Source: Candidatus Gottesmanbacteria bacterium (GTDB lineage Bacteria; Patescibacteriota; Microgenomatia; UBA10105). From it: a stretch of DNA of 52,549 bases. Shown in pieces: positions 1 through 9,307 of the stretch. A program made the translations under genes and the position numbers. The notes under the pieces are model-generated. The model was given only the letters and a program-made list of their open reading frames with translations, did not search any database and was not told the origin of the DNA. Position 1 is the stretch's first letter; each line of letters begins with the position of its first letter. Where the stretch lies: the NCBI GenBank assembly GCA_023245415.1, contig JAHFKJ010000009.1:1-52549 (forward strand), in the 5' to 3' direction.

Positions 1-769
1 CCGTAATCAAAAATGGAATTAACTTTTTGAACGTTATCTTTAAACTACTATTACTGCTCTGATATCCTCTAATAATTAAATATGTTGATGTAAATCCTGT
101 TACATAAAGTGCTGTTTGCAAATGTCCGGCTAAAATCGTCGAAGTTTCGGAAAAAATTAAAACTGCCGCCCATTTAAGGCTGAATCGATTCAGCAATTTG
201 TCCTTTGAAAGTAAAACTAGGGGTAACCACAATGCGACTTGACCTAATGTGTTCCACGTCATCCAAACAGTCATAAATCCACTGAAAGCAAAACAAAGTG
301 CTCCGACGAAACAGGCTTTTTGCTCAAGACTATGATAACGTAAGTACCAATAGCAAAATAATCCTGCTAGTAACGGTTGTAATAAAATTTGTAGTGACCA
401 AGCTATTGGTGAATCAAATATCCAGTACAATAAATTCAGTGGATAAAACACAGCAGTTTGAATATTTGCAAGTAGTGGTGTACCAGAAAACGAGTATGGG
501 TTCCATAACGGCATTACTCCTCGTTTTAATTGCTCGATAGCTAATACCCTATACGGATATTGCTGTCGAACAGGATCTGTTATCAAGGGATTTTTGGATG
601 GATAACCTCGTGGAAATTCTTTCGCCAAAGAATCTCTAAATGGGTGGTATAAATTAACAATTGTGTCAGAAGGAATTGGCAGATTACCCTTTAGTAAAAA
701 TGGTGAAAATAGGATCAAGGTGAACACGACAAAAACCAACATCCACCTGTTATTTTTCAAGAATTTCAT
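1..769 (-). CDS. YfhO-like multi-pass membrane protein (N-terminal part, cut by window edge)
   Basis: An open frame runs from an ATG at 769 off the left edge with no stop, giving 256 N-terminal residues. It starts with a hydrophobic segment (about 9-26), then an extracytoplasmic loop with PSD at 33-35, and the motif PLWNPYSFSGTPL at 87-99. More membrane segments follow from about 108. The acidic loop and the PLWNPY-type motif are typical of bacterial YfhO-like proteins, GT-C-fold membrane proteins linked to glycosylation of surface polymers. The start overlaps the end of the preceding GT4 gene by 20 bp, so the gene is the distal member of this glycan operon. No Shine-Dalgarno sequence is visible; an in-frame ATG nine codons later is possible. 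The substrate is unknown. Confidence 0.75.
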   Translation of the reverse strand, partial: MKFLKNNRWMLVFVVFTLILFSPFLLKGNLPIPSDTIVNLYHPFRDSLAKEFPRGYPSKNPLITDPVRQQYPYRVLAIEQLKRGVMPLWNPYSFSGTPLLANIQTAVFYPLNLLYWIFDSPIAWSLQILLQPLLAGLFCYWYLRYHSLEQKACFVGALCFAFSGFMTVWMTWNTLGQVALWLPLVLLSKDKLLNRFSLKWAAVLIFSETSTILAGHLQTALYVTGFTSTYLIIRGYQSSNSSLKITFKKLIPFLIT

Positions 770-1799
770 TTAGTTGGTCGCAAAAATTTTCCAGATTATA
801 GTTCATGGCTGACCTGAATGCCTTTTGTGCTATACGATCACGCATGGATTCGTTTCGCAATAGTTCTCGGGTATATTTACCAAGCTCTGCTTCAGCTTTC
901 CAAAGAAATCCGGTTGCTCCATTATCAATAATTTCTAATTGCCCTCCTCCCGCAAATACGACTGGAACAACGTAGTGTGACATTGCTTCTAACGTAGATA
1001 CTCCAAAATGCTCAGCTCTTTCGGGAAAAAGTATTAAATTTTCTCCGTACCCGGCACAGTGCCAATAAATCTTCGCGTATCCATAAAGCCGATTCAGCTC
1101 TTCATATGTCGCGTTGGTAATAATCTTAATCGGATATTTTCCAATAATACTTTTAACTCCATTGTAATATTCTTCGCCTCCTGGATCTACTGATCCTACC
1201 AAGAGTAGATGTGTATCGGTTAAACCTTCATCGACAAGTTTTTGAAACATGTAAACCATTTCTTTCTGTTTTTTATTATGCAGATGCGGAAAAAAACGCC
1301 CTACAGATATAATTAAGTTTTTTTTATAACTCTGTGCTGGAGATGGTTTTTCAATAGGTACAAATAACGTGTCTGCCTTAATATTCAATCTATTTTTTAT
1401 AATATCTGCAATAAAATGGGAGTAACAAACTACTCTCCAATTATTTAGTTTCAATAAGTTTACTAAAGTTTTTTTAGGAATATGAACCGGTGACTGAATA
1501 ATTAATATATTTTTTTTAGCCGAAGAGAAAAATAAACTTCCATCAGTAACATAATAAACTGTATCAAAATTTTTAAGTAAGGAATCTCGTTCATTTCTAT
1601 TTTTTCCCCAAACTGTAGTTTTAAATAAATTTGTTTTAAATCCAAATTTTAAAGCAGCTTTCACAAGATATTCTGGCTTATCTAAACAAATCGTAATTTG
1701 ATTTCCCTGGCTTTCTAAACAACTGGCTATAGCAAGAACATATTTTTCACCACCTCCTAAAATATGAAAATAGGGATCATAAATTCCGATTTTGTTCAT
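750..1799 (-). CDS. GT4-family glycosyltransferase (GT-B fold)
   Basis: This 349-residue protein looks like a retaining cytoplasmic sugar transferase using a nucleotide sugar. The N-terminal acceptor-side glycine loop is GGGEKYV (15-21). The C-terminal donor-site block is EHFGVSTLEAM (263-273), followed by the GGG at 284-286 and NGATGFLW (293-300). That is the usual GT4 pattern, closest in flavour to ALG11/mannosyltransferase-like members. No membrane segment is obvious. It lies between a GT2 gene (14 bp gap) and the YfhO-like gene, at the end of a GT operon reading leftwards. Family assignment is secure; donor and acceptor sugars cannot be read from sequence. Confidence 0.88.
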   Translation of the reverse strand: MNKIGIYDPYFHILGGGEKYVLAIASCLESQGNQITICLDKPEYLVKAALKFGFKTNLFKTTVWGKNRNERDSLLKNFDTVYYVTDGSLFFSSAKKNILIIQSPVHIPKKTLVNLLKLNNWRVVCYSHFIADIIKNRLNIKADTLFVPIEKPSPAQSYKKNLIISVGRFFPHLHNKKQKEMVYMFQKLVDEGLTDTHLLLVGSVDPGGEEYYNGVKSIIGKYPIKIITNATYEELNRLYGYAKIYWHCAGYGENLILFPERAEHFGVSTLEAMSHYVVPVVFAGGGQLEIIDNGATGFLWKAEAELGKYTRELLRNESMRDRIAQKAFRSAMNYNLENFCDQLNEILEK

Positions 1800-1812
1800 T
1801 CTGGTAATTTAA

Positions 1813-2574
1813 TTAATATGTTTTTTGCTGCATCTCCCATAACAAAGCGTAAGTAATAAAGATGCTAAACGATTGATAAATACTTTCAATAAGTCCAACA
1901 GTTCCTACTTTCCAGCCATTCTGAACTATAAAATAATCTATAAATACGGGCAACATAACTCTCGGAAACCTCCACCAGTAGACAGATGGATGGCCGGAGT
2001 CGAAACGCAATTTTGCTTCCATCACCGACCAGACTAGTGTAGTTTGAACCATATCAGTTAGACTTCGATGAGTATAATGAACCAACTGTCCTTTTAAATC
2101 ACTTATTTTGCCCTTTACTTTTGGTGACTCGTGTATTGTTCCATACCATGTTTCTAAATTGCGTTTATAAAAAAGTCGTGTAATCTTTTCATCTTTCGGC
2201 CAACGTTTTCCTAAATAATAGTTAACTCGCCTCAATCTATATGTCTGATAATCAATAGGAAAACGGTTTACGACATTTTTAATTTCTAATGCAAGCTCAC
2301 TTGAAATACGCTCATCAGCATCAATATATAAAATCCATAAACCTTGAGCTTTCTGAAAACCGAAATTTCGAGCTTCCGCGAAATTTTTTTTCAGATGACT
2401 ATATACATGAACACCCAAGTTTTTGGAAATAGCAACGGTTTTATCGGTAGATTCATCATCAATAACGATAATCTCTAAAGGCGACAATAAACGAGCGGAT
2501 AAAATGCAATTTCCGATCATACTCGCTTCGTTTTTGGCTATTATAAGTACACTTAATTCATTTACGCTTCCCAT
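1813..2574 (-). CDS. GT2-family glycosyltransferase, WaaE/KdtX-like
   Basis: A 253-residue GT-A enzyme. It begins with the strand-loop LSVLIIAKNEASMI, has VIDDESTDKT at 37-46 (nucleotide binding) and the metal-binding DADE at 85-88. The arrangement, including a C-terminal amphipathic/hydrophobic stretch, resembles the WaaE/KdtX-type glucosyltransferases that act on lipid-linked cores. The first 17 bp overlap the end of the neighbouring GT2 gene, so the two are probably translated together. It is related to the GT2 protein at 4178-5089. Sugar specificity is unknown. Confidence 0.87.
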   Translation of the reverse strand: MGSVNELSVLIIAKNEASMIGNCILSARLLSPLEIIVIDDESTDKTVAISKNLGVHVYSHLKKNFAEARNFGFQKAQGLWILYIDADERISSELALEIKNVVNRFPIDYQTYRLRRVNYYLGKRWPKDEKITRLFYKRNLETWYGTIHESPKVKGKISDLKGQLVHYTHRSLTDMVQTTLVWSVMEAKLRFDSGHPSVYWWRFPRVMLPVFIDYFIVQNGWKVGTVGLIESIYQSFSIFITYALLWEMQQKTY

Positions 2575-3460
2575 ACCGTCTTCTTAAATAATCTCCAATT
2601 GCCTGTTTTTGAGTTTCAGTACCATGCCTTAGCAAGTTTAAAGATTCACGAAATAATGCTAATTTGGTTTTCCAAGGGGCATAACGCATTCCGAATAATA
2701 TTCTGTTACGTGTAATATAATACGATTGCAAATCAGATCCAGTTCCGCCAGCTGCCTTCGCGTTATCATGCCAAACATGAGCTTCAGGTACGTAATAAAG
2801 CTCATAACCTTTTTTTACTGCCCTTTGGCATAAATCGACATCTTCATAATATAAGTAATAACGTTTATCAAGAAGACCTGCTTTTTCAAATACCTCCCTA
2901 TGCACAAACATCGCGCATCCGGATATGAAATCAGTTTTTTGAATTAGGTTGTACTTACCCACATCTACCTCATCGACTCCTCGATGAGATCCTAAAACAT
3001 TGTCCCAGTCAATTATTCCTCCCCCGTACCATAAGACATTTCCTAACTGTTTATTAGTGTATTTACTTTTATGTGTTTCGTGTTCTCTTGTAAAATAAAT
3101 TTTCGGACCAAAAATTCCCCCTTTCGGATGTGTTATTGCAGCTTCGATAAGACACTGTAATAAATCTCTATCGACAGACGTATCATTATTAAGTAACAAT
3201 ACATATTCGTTTTTTTCTTTGAGGGAAAAACGAATACCTACATTGTTACCTTCGGCAAAACCAAGATTGTCCTGATTTACCAAAAGAATTACTTCAGGGT
3301 ATTCAAGTTGAATATTCTCAATATTCCCATCCGTAGAAGCATTATCAACGACTATTATCTGCAGGGTGATATTCGTTGTATTTAGGGATTTTATTGAATT
3401 AATAAGTTGAACAGTACGACCTTTGCCGTTGAAATTGAGTACGATAACTGCAACTTTCAT
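2558..3460 (-). CDS. GT2-family glycosyltransferase, rhamnosyltransferase-like
   Basis: A 300-residue GT-A enzyme. The nucleotide-binding motif VVDNASTDG is at 37-45, followed by the NLGFAEGNN block typical of WbbL/RfbN-type rhamnosyltransferases, the metal-site NNDT at 91-94, and a later YYEDVDLCQRA block supplying the catalytic acidic residues. The rmlABD genes further upstream in the locus would supply dTDP-L-rhamnose, which fits the assignment but does not prove it. It sits 5 bp from the following hypothetical gene and overlaps the next GT2 gene by 17 bp. No transmembrane segment is evident. Confidence 0.87.
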   Translation of the reverse strand: MKVAVIVLNFNGKGRTVQLINSIKSLNTTNITLQIIVVDNASTDGNIENIQLEYPEVILLVNQDNLGFAEGNNVGIRFSLKEKNEYVLLLNNDTSVDRDLLQCLIEAAITHPKGGIFGPKIYFTREHETHKSKYTNKQLGNVLWYGGGIIDWDNVLGSHRGVDEVDVGKYNLIQKTDFISGCAMFVHREVFEKAGLLDKRYYLYYEDVDLCQRAVKKGYELYYVPEAHVWHDNAKAAGGTGSDLQSYYITRNRILFGMRYAPWKTKLALFRESLNLLRHGTETQKQAIGDYLRRRYGKRK

Positions 3461-3465
3461 AATAA

Positions 3466-4170
3466 TTACTCAACATAAATTTTTATTCTAGCACTTTCAA
3501 TAAGTGCAGCAGCTTCTAGCGTTGATTTAAGTTGAACACGATACAGCTTTGTTTTTGCAGGAACGGGAATTTTTCCAGATGAAACTAAACCTCCATTCCC
3601 TTCATGAAATATTTCACTTTCCACTAACCCTATGTTATCAGTAACATTTCTGAGCCGGGCATATATGCGACCGTTACCTGTGGGTATGCTTAAACTTGCT
3701 TCAAAATACATCTGCCTGATGACTCCATAATTACTCGGGTCAATATATGCCTCGATTCCAATTATGTCGTTCCAGTCACCCGCAGACGATGATCCAGAAC
3801 CTAAAGGTATGATATATTCACGCACTTTGTGCGATAATGTATTCGTAAAGTTTTCTGATTTACCAGAATAAACAGCTTTGGATAAAGTATCAACTTTTTG
3901 AGTTAATGCCGCTGTTGATTCACGAATTTGATCAAATACCGGTTCCATATTCACACTGCTACTTGCTATAGAAAGATATTTATTTTCTTCTAATTCTGTG
4001 GGGAAAGATTTGTCTGAAATGCGTGTAATATTGATGCTTTTATTCTGAGGCAGAATCTCATTTTTTAATCCGGATAAATACCACTGATAATTCAGATATA
4101 CAAGGTTAATAATAATAAGCACTAAAAGAAGCGTAAGAGTTAACCAAGACCACTTATAAGAAATGCGCAT
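3466..4170 (-). CDS. hypothetical single-pass exported protein
   Basis: 234 residues, function not recognised. Residues about 9-28 form one N-terminal membrane anchor preceded by a short basic stretch, giving an outside orientation. Residues about 60-100 look helical. The C-terminal half (about 115-234) is rich in alternating hydrophobic residues, Gly and Tyr, with no Cys, suggesting a beta-sandwich. It lies inside a run of glycosyltransferases with 5-7 bp spacing on both sides, so it is co-expressed with them. It could be a glycan-binding or assembly scaffold, or a glycosylated surface protein; the sequence does not decide. Confidence 0.7.
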   Translation of the reverse strand: MRISYKWSWLTLTLLLVLIIINLVYLNYQWYLSGLKNEILPQNKSINITRISDKSFPTELEENKYLSIASSSVNMEPVFDQIRESTAALTQKVDTLSKAVYSGKSENFTNTLSHKVREYIIPLGSGSSSAGDWNDIIGIEAYIDPSNYGVIRQMYFEASLSIPTGNGRIYARLRNVTDNIGLVESEIFHEGNGGLVSSGKIPVPAKTKLYRVQLKSTLEAAALIESARIKIYVE

Positions 4171-4177
4171 AAGTATA

Positions 4178-5089
4178 TTAAATTCGAAGTTTTGAACGAA
4201 TCTTATAATACATTTTTGTGACTATTGAAGTAACTTGCTCTTGCTTCATAAGGTAATACCAATAAAGAACATCTCTATATATATTTTCTAGGGTTGCCAT
4301 TAAATCTTCTAAAAGATTATTAGTATTATTTTGGCTGTACTGCAATCCTTCCCATAATTTAACCTGTACTACAAAAACAGAAAAAGCTTGAAGTAATGAT
4401 AGTGACAATCCGTATAAACCATCTTTATAACCTTCAAGAGCAAAAAAACGGCTAATAAATTCCCCGGCCGGTTTAGACAATAGATTTGTCCATTTGAAAA
4501 TATGCTCATTTTCTAGCAATAGCTTCGCCTCATACGTAGTATAGCAATTTAGTCTTTCGATAAACTGACTAACAGTCTGATAATTATAATGTATAATCGC
4601 TTCATGCTCATCTGCAGCTAAATCTAACCCCGTACCCGTAGTTATTGGCACACTATGAATTTCATCCTGCCATGTTACTGTTCCTTTATTGAAAAATCTG
4701 ACCTGGTAATCCGGCCACCATCCGCAATGTCGAATCCACTTTCCGAAAATTATATTTTTACGCGCAATCCGATAAAATGATACCGTACTGCTGTTCGTTA
4801 GATTTCTTAACTGCAAACCAAGTTTTTCAGAAATTGTTTCATCAGCGTCCAGAATGAATATCCAGGGATATTTGGCTTTCTCTATGGCAAAGTTGCGCGC
4901 GGGTTCAACATATCCAAGCCTAGGATGAAGATAGATTTTTTGGGTAAAACTGTGGGCAATTTCACGAGTTTTATCGTCAGAATTCATGTCCACGACAATC
5001 ACTTCATCAACATAAGGCAGTATACTCCTTAGACAGCGCGCGATATTCCTCTCTTCGTTATGGGTATTAATTACTGCTGATATTTCCAC
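4178..5089 (-). CDS. GT2-family glycosyltransferase (GTG start)
   Basis: A 303-residue GT-A enzyme: SAVINTHNEERNI near the N terminus, VVDMNSDDKT at 32-41 and the metal-binding DADE at 81-84. The Trp-rich block around residues 125-145 (HCGWWPDYQVRFF) is shared with WaaE-like GT2 enzymes. It has a longer C-terminal tail than the paralogue at 1813-2574. The start codon is GTG at 5089; there is no Shine-Dalgarno sequence, but a good promoter ends only 6 nt upstream, so this is probably the first gene of a leaderless transcript covering the genes down to 1. Sugar specificity is unknown. Confidence 0.86.
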   Translation of the reverse strand: MEISAVINTHNEERNIARCLRSILPYVDEVIVVDMNSDDKTREIAHSFTQKIYLHPRLGYVEPARNFAIEKAKYPWIFILDADETISEKLGLQLRNLTNSSTVSFYRIARKNIIFGKWIRHCGWWPDYQVRFFNKGTVTWQDEIHSVPITTGTGLDLAADEHEAIIHYNYQTVSQFIERLNCYTTYEAKLLLENEHIFKWTNLLSKPAGEFISRFFALEGYKDGLYGLSLSLLQAFSVFVVQVKLWEGLQYSQNNTNNLLEDLMATLENIYRDVLYWYYLMKQEQVTSIVTKMYYKIRSKLRI

Positions 5090-5130
5090 CCGTTCATTGT
5101 AGCATTGTTAGATCCTGTTTCAAAAGTTAA
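5090..5130 (-). promoter_or_regulatory. sigma70-like promoter giving a leaderless start for the GT2 gene at 5089
   Basis: Read on the minus strand: -35 TTGAAA (5118-5123), 16-bp spacer, -10 TACAAT (5096-5101), then 6 nt to the GTG start at 5089. Each box matches the consensus at five of six bases. The expected transcription start falls on or next to the start codon. The rest of the 141-bp gap (5131-5230) shows only AT-rich sequence and no convincing terminator. Confidence 0.5.
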
Positions 5131-5230
5131 GTTTACCTTAAAATCAATTTATAATCATAAACTATATAAAAATCGTTTCAACTTTGAATAACCAGCAATC
5201 AATTTGCCTCTTAGAGAAAATCTACATTTT

Positions 5231-6703
5231 TTAAGAATATTTACGAAAGAACAACTGAATATAAGGCAGAAGTTCTACGCTCATTAGCTGATAAATCACA
5301 CTTATATAAATTATTGCCCCGATAAATACACTGGTTAAAATTTGCAATAAGGGATTTAAATGCAACAAAGAAAGCATAATTAAAACAAGGGTTAAAAAAC
5401 TTGCTGCAATCGTTGGTCGTATCAATTGCTTTAAGAATGAAAAACACACAATTTTCTTTACAAATATTATCGGTATGAATGAAGTTAATCCTATAATAGT
5501 TGCAACTATAGCATATCCATTAAATCCAACTAAACGAACTGTTATGGGAACAAGTAACCACGTGAGAACTGTCCACATAATCATTAAGTAAAATGTATAT
5601 TTCACTTTACCTAGAGCGTTTAGCGCGTTGAACAAAGGACTTGAAATTGTAGCTAGAATGGCTGATATGGTAAATAAATAGAAAGAAATTAAGGCTGGTT
5701 GCCATTTACTATAAGAAGGAATTATCATAGTAAATGGCTTGATTAAGAACATCATGCCTATAGCTATTGGAAATGTCACCAGAACCAAAAATGTAAGTGA
5801 TTTCTCTATTCCCTTTGCTAAAATCGCAGATTCATTCTGAAGCCGAGAAAACATAGGAAATGTTACTTTAATAATATTATCCATAAATAACCGCAATGCG
5901 ATTTCTGACCATTTTTTTGCCCAACCAATATATCCAATTTGTGTAAATGGCAAAATGATACCTAAGTATGCGATTAACAAATCGTCTTTGAGGAGTGCTA
6001 AAAAAGACGTCGTCTGATATGGTATTCCAAATGATAATAAATTTTTTGCACTTTGCATTTTAATTTTGAACTCTGGTTTCCAGGGTGCAATTAGATATAA
6101 AACAATTACTCCGGTAAGTCCGCGCGCAAGTGCTGCCCAAGCGTAGCTTTGAACTCCTAATCCTTTAAGAGCTAATAATATGGCTATAATATAAAATACA
6201 ACAGTTTCCGCAATTTGCGGCAAAATGAGTTTATGAAAATCTAATTTTCTTTCTAATATAATAGAGGGAATAGTTTTTAGAGAAGATAGCATAAAAGAAA
6301 TTACCATGGCTCTGAATAAAAAAACGCCATTATTTCCAAATTTATACAATTTGTCGATGTGAAAAGAAAATAATAAGGCTACAAAAACAGCAATACCTAC
6401 TAGAAATTGCTGAATTGTAAATGTAGTTGCTAAATCATCTGGGGATGGCTCATCTTTTTTTTGAATCAATGCACCAGCTAACCCAATATCTGAAAAATAA
6501 TTTAAAAAATTTACAGAAGCAGTAACTACGATAAATATTCCGTAAGCTTCAGTCGATAGAATCACCGACAAAACGAATTGAGCTATAAGAGTGATTACTT
6601 GCAAAACAATATTTCGCGAAGTTAGTACGGCAACTCCAATAAACGATTTACGTTTAATTTCCTCAGTATTTATGCCTGTTTTTATAGGAATTTCTTTATC
6701 CAT
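5231..6703 (-). CDS. Wzx-like oligosaccharide flippase (MOP superfamily)
   Basis: 490 residues with about 12-14 hydrophobic helices and a short cytoplasmic N-terminal tail. The early block containing LSTEAYGIFIVV and FSDIGLAGALIQKKD is typical of the polysaccharide-exporter branch of the MOP flippases (TuaB/Wzx type), which move polyprenyl-diphosphate-linked oligosaccharides across the membrane. It is the only flippase candidate in the locus, placed between the cytoplasmic GT2/GT4 enzymes and the GT-C membrane transferases, which fits that job. The start at 6703 follows the previous stop by 7 bp; a perfect TATAAT overlaps that stop. An O-antigen-type Wzy polymerase was not recognised nearby. 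Confidence 0.87.
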   Translation of the reverse strand: MDKEIPIKTGINTEEIKRKSFIGVAVLTSRNIVLQVITLIAQFVLSVILSTEAYGIFIVVTASVNFLNYFSDIGLAGALIQKKDEPSPDDLATTFTIQQFLVGIAVFVALLFSFHIDKLYKFGNNGVFLFRAMVISFMLSSLKTIPSIILERKLDFHKLILPQIAETVVFYIIAILLALKGLGVQSYAWAALARGLTGVIVLYLIAPWKPEFKIKMQSAKNLLSFGIPYQTTSFLALLKDDLLIAYLGIILPFTQIGYIGWAKKWSEIALRLFMDNIIKVTFPMFSRLQNESAILAKGIEKSLTFLVLVTFPIAIGMMFLIKPFTMIIPSYSKWQPALISFYLFTISAILATISSPLFNALNALGKVKYTFYLMIMWTVLTWLLVPITVRLVGFNGYAIVATIIGLTSFIPIIFVKKIVCFSFLKQLIRPTIAASFLTLVLIMLSLLHLNPLLQILTSVFIGAIIYISVIYQLMSVELLPYIQLFFRKYS

Positions 6704-6709
6704 TTATAT

Positions 6710-6715
6710 ATTATA
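6710..6715 (-). promoter_or_regulatory. possible -10 element directly upstream of the flippase gene
   Basis: TATAAT on the minus strand, 6 nt before the ATG at 6703. Its central TAA is also the stop codon of the gene at 6711-7850. No good -35 box is visible, so this may be a by-product of tight gene packing. Confidence 0.25.
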
Positions 6716-7850
6716 CCCTACGTAATCGTAGCCATCGCAATATAACTGATTTTATAATGTTTACACAATTTACTGAAATTATTACTAAAAAAGGGTAAAC
6801 CGGAAGTAAATAGCGAGCTACCCCAACAGTTCCAATGCCTAAATAAACCAAAAAAACGATACAAAGACTCCCTAAATATAATAGGCAGTTGAGTTTATGT
6901 TTAATTGCAAAAAGTCCGCCTAATAATGCTAAAATTACAAGAGCAGGAATTGCTACCGTCCACTGTGTATCAATAACCTGCTTTTGATCCCACCAGTTAA
7001 TATATTTTCCCATTAAGATTGTGCGAAAAATATTTCCCGCAACTATTGGATTGCCTAAACGCCAGGCAATCAAATATTTTTGATATTTTAGAAAATTTAT
7101 TAATGAGGGATGGTATATAAAAAATGAGATATAAGAAAATAAGTAAACTAATGGGATTGTTGCTAATGAAACAATCCACAATTTCAAATTAGCCCGAAAC
7201 TGTTTATATACATATACAAGTTGTACGAATAGTACAATTACAACTGCAGGAAAAAATTTGGTAGCACAGGCACATCCTAAAAACACCGACGAAATTACAT
7301 AATCCTGAAAACTGTTTTTAGATTTTAGGAAAAATAACTGACTTAACAGCAAAAACATAGTTAAAGGCAAATCCAATAATGTTACGCTCAATTGGTCTGA
7401 TGAAGTAGGTATATATTGAATTTTAAACATCTGTGAATTTAATAGTATAAATACGCTAAAAGAGGCCATAAATTTATTTCTATATATAAATAGTGCTAAT
7501 AAATATGTGGCAATCGCGATAATTAACGCATATAATATATATATCGTATTTTCATTTTGAAAAATAAAAATAGATAGTCCTATTAAATATTTTCCTAACG
7601 GTGGATTTTCAAAATTAACTTGCGAAGGGTCTCCAACGTTAAAATAATAATCCCCTGCAAATGCATATAACCCATCGTCTCCGATGCCTGATCCTCCTGA
7701 TCCTTTTACATATTGAGAATTAGAGTATTTTTGGGCGACCAGTTGACGGTTATAGACACGGGTATAAAAATTCATATTCTTAATAATTGGCAATAAAAAA
7801 ATAGTAGTAGATATAAGAATTAAGAAGACTAACGAAACTTTGTTAATCAT
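6711..7850 (-). CDS. GT-C membrane glycosyltransferase, GT39/PMT-like
   Basis: 379 residues with about nine hydrophobic segments. The first long extracytoplasmic loop carries an acidic pair in GDDG (57-60) and the motif NPPLGK (82-87). This is the DE...PPLxK layout of PMT/ArnT-type enzymes that take sugar from a polyprenyl phosphate outside the membrane. It is shorter than typical PMT proteins (500+ residues) and lacks a large soluble C-terminal domain. The start shares an ATGA junction with the stop of the upstream gene (7847-9307), suggesting coupled translation. The acceptor (protein, lipid or glycan) is unknown. Confidence 0.78.
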   Translation of the reverse strand: MINKVSLVFLILISTTIFLLPIIKNMNFYTRVYNRQLVAQKYSNSQYVKGSGGSGIGDDGLYAFAGDYYFNVGDPSQVNFENPPLGKYLIGLSIFIFQNENTIYILYALIIAIATYLLALFIYRNKFMASFSVFILLNSQMFKIQYIPTSSDQLSVTLLDLPLTMFLLLSQLFFLKSKNSFQDYVISSVFLGCACATKFFPAVVIVLFVQLVYVYKQFRANLKLWIVSLATIPLVYLFSYISFFIYHPSLINFLKYQKYLIAWRLGNPIVAGNIFRTILMGKYINWWDQKQVIDTQWTVAIPALVILALLGGLFAIKHKLNCLLYLGSLCIVFLVYLGIGTVGVARYLLPVYPFLVIISVNCVNIIKSVILRWLRLRRV

Positions 7851-9307
7851 AGTCTAAACACAGATCGATTCGAATTATTAAGTTCAAAGCTTTTTAAGAT
7901 CTCTTCGTTATTTCGATACAATGTTTGAATTGATGTATCTGCGTAAATCACGTGAAGTGCGTTTTGATCGCCTAATGCCCATTTTATTTCTTCTTCTTCG
8001 CTTCGATTAGTGGAAATTTCAAAAATTGAATTTTGCGGCAGCGTATTATATTTAGATTTAATATTCGTTAACAATTCTTTTGATAGTAGACTGCGGCGAG
8101 GAGCCCAATGAGTTAACAGGTCAAAATGAATTGTTTGCCAACTCGTATATAACCAATATAATACGAAAATTATAAGTGTTAACTTATAAACCTTTCTGCT
8201 CTTTGAAGATATTTTTAGTGTATCTATCGCAGAAATAAAGCACAGTATAAACCCAAACAATGGTATCGGCAAATAATAACTAAAAGCGTGTTGAGAATAA
8301 AATAAGACCGGTAATAAACTTATTATAAACCAACCTAATCCGAAAATCAGTATTTTTGTAGTTTTTTTTAGTGGAAAAAATCCTGATTCAAATATAATTC
8401 TGATGAATATCAGCGTGAAACCGCAAACGAATACTAACAAATTGATTGAAAGAAGTACTATATAAAATCCAAAATCTTTTAGAAACTGGCCATTCAAAAG
8501 AATAAATGAAGTAAACTGGTTGTGAATTTCATCTGGCCAATTAAGAGCCCATAAACAATAATCACGGAGGTTTATGAAAAATTGCTTCAGACTAATTAAT
8601 GTTTGGTAGTCTTTGATTTGTGGCAAAGGCGCAAATGAAAACCGGAAAAAAATGTAAAAAATGGACAGTAAAAAAAACAAAGATAGCTTTTTGTATAATA
8701 TGCTTTTTCCAAAAAGGTAATTGTAAATGAAGAGCGACAAAGGCAGGGTCACAAGCATTTCGTTTGTGAATAATCCAATTACAAAAGTACCTATCGCTAA
8801 TTTGAATTTGTTTTTCATATACAAAAGACTCGTGACAAAATACCACATAGGGCCTAAAACAAATGCAAAAGTGGCTGCCCAATAAAAAATAATAATATGA
8901 GTAGCTGAAGTTACATAAATAATTGCACCAAGTAATGAAAGTTTACGGTTTTTTAAAACGCAATCTAATAAAGTTAATATTAAATAACCGTTAAGCAGGT
9001 GAATAAAAAAAGTGGCGATCCGAAAAGGAAGAGGATTCACTCCAAAAAGTATTTGAAAAGCATAAAATGGCAGTTGCATACCCAAAGGCCGGTAGTAGAT
9101 AACATCCTTTCGCGGAATAAAAAACTTAAAAATTTTAAATAATGAGACTTTACTTATCGATAAAGAAAACCAGTCATCCTGAAAAAAGAAACTTGAGAAA
9201 GAATCCTTAAAAAGGAGATAAATGAGCAGTCCGGTAATTACTGCAAATACTATAAAATTAGATTTGCGCCAAGAATTTTTTGTTGAATCCGCCGCAAATT
9301 CTTTCAT
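7847..9307 (-). CDS. GT-C-like multi-pass membrane protein
   Basis: 486 residues with about ten membrane segments. The first extracytoplasmic loop contains FQDDW (42-46) and YYRPLGM (71-77). An acidic pair followed by a YRP motif is seen in the PMT/TMTC-like group of GT-C transferases. A soluble stretch of about 80 residues ends the protein. It is coupled on both sides: its ATG overlaps the upstream stop in a TAATG junction at 9307, and its TGA overlaps the next ATG. It probably uses a lipid-linked sugar made by the DPM1-like enzyme encoded immediately upstream. Confidence 0.72.
   Translation of the reverse strand: MKEFAADSTKNSWRKSNFIVFAVITGLLIYLLFKDSFSSFFFQDDWFSLSISKVSLFKIFKFFIPRKDVIYYRPLGMQLPFYAFQILFGVNPLPFRIATFFIHLLNGYLILTLLDCVLKNRKLSLLGAIIYVTSATHIIIFYWAATFAFVLGPMWYFVTSLLYMKNKFKLAIGTFVIGLFTNEMLVTLPLSLFIYNYLFGKSILYKKLSLFFLLSIFYIFFRFSFAPLPQIKDYQTLISLKQFFINLRDYCLWALNWPDEIHNQFTSFILLNGQFLKDFGFYIVLLSINLLVFVCGFTLIFIRIIFESGFFPLKKTTKILIFGLGWFIISLLPVLFYSQHAFSYYLPIPLFGFILCFISAIDTLKISSKSRKVYKLTLIIFVLYWLYTSWQTIHFDLLTHWAPRRSLLSKELLTNIKSKYNTLPQNSIFEISTNRSEEEEIKWALGDQNALHVIYADTSIQTLYRNNEEILKSFELNNSNRSVFRL

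Noticed and set aside
298-540. An 80-codon plus-strand frame at the left end of the window
   Set aside because: It lies opposite the YfhO-like reading frame, which carries clear family motifs over the same bases; the plus-strand product resembles nothing.
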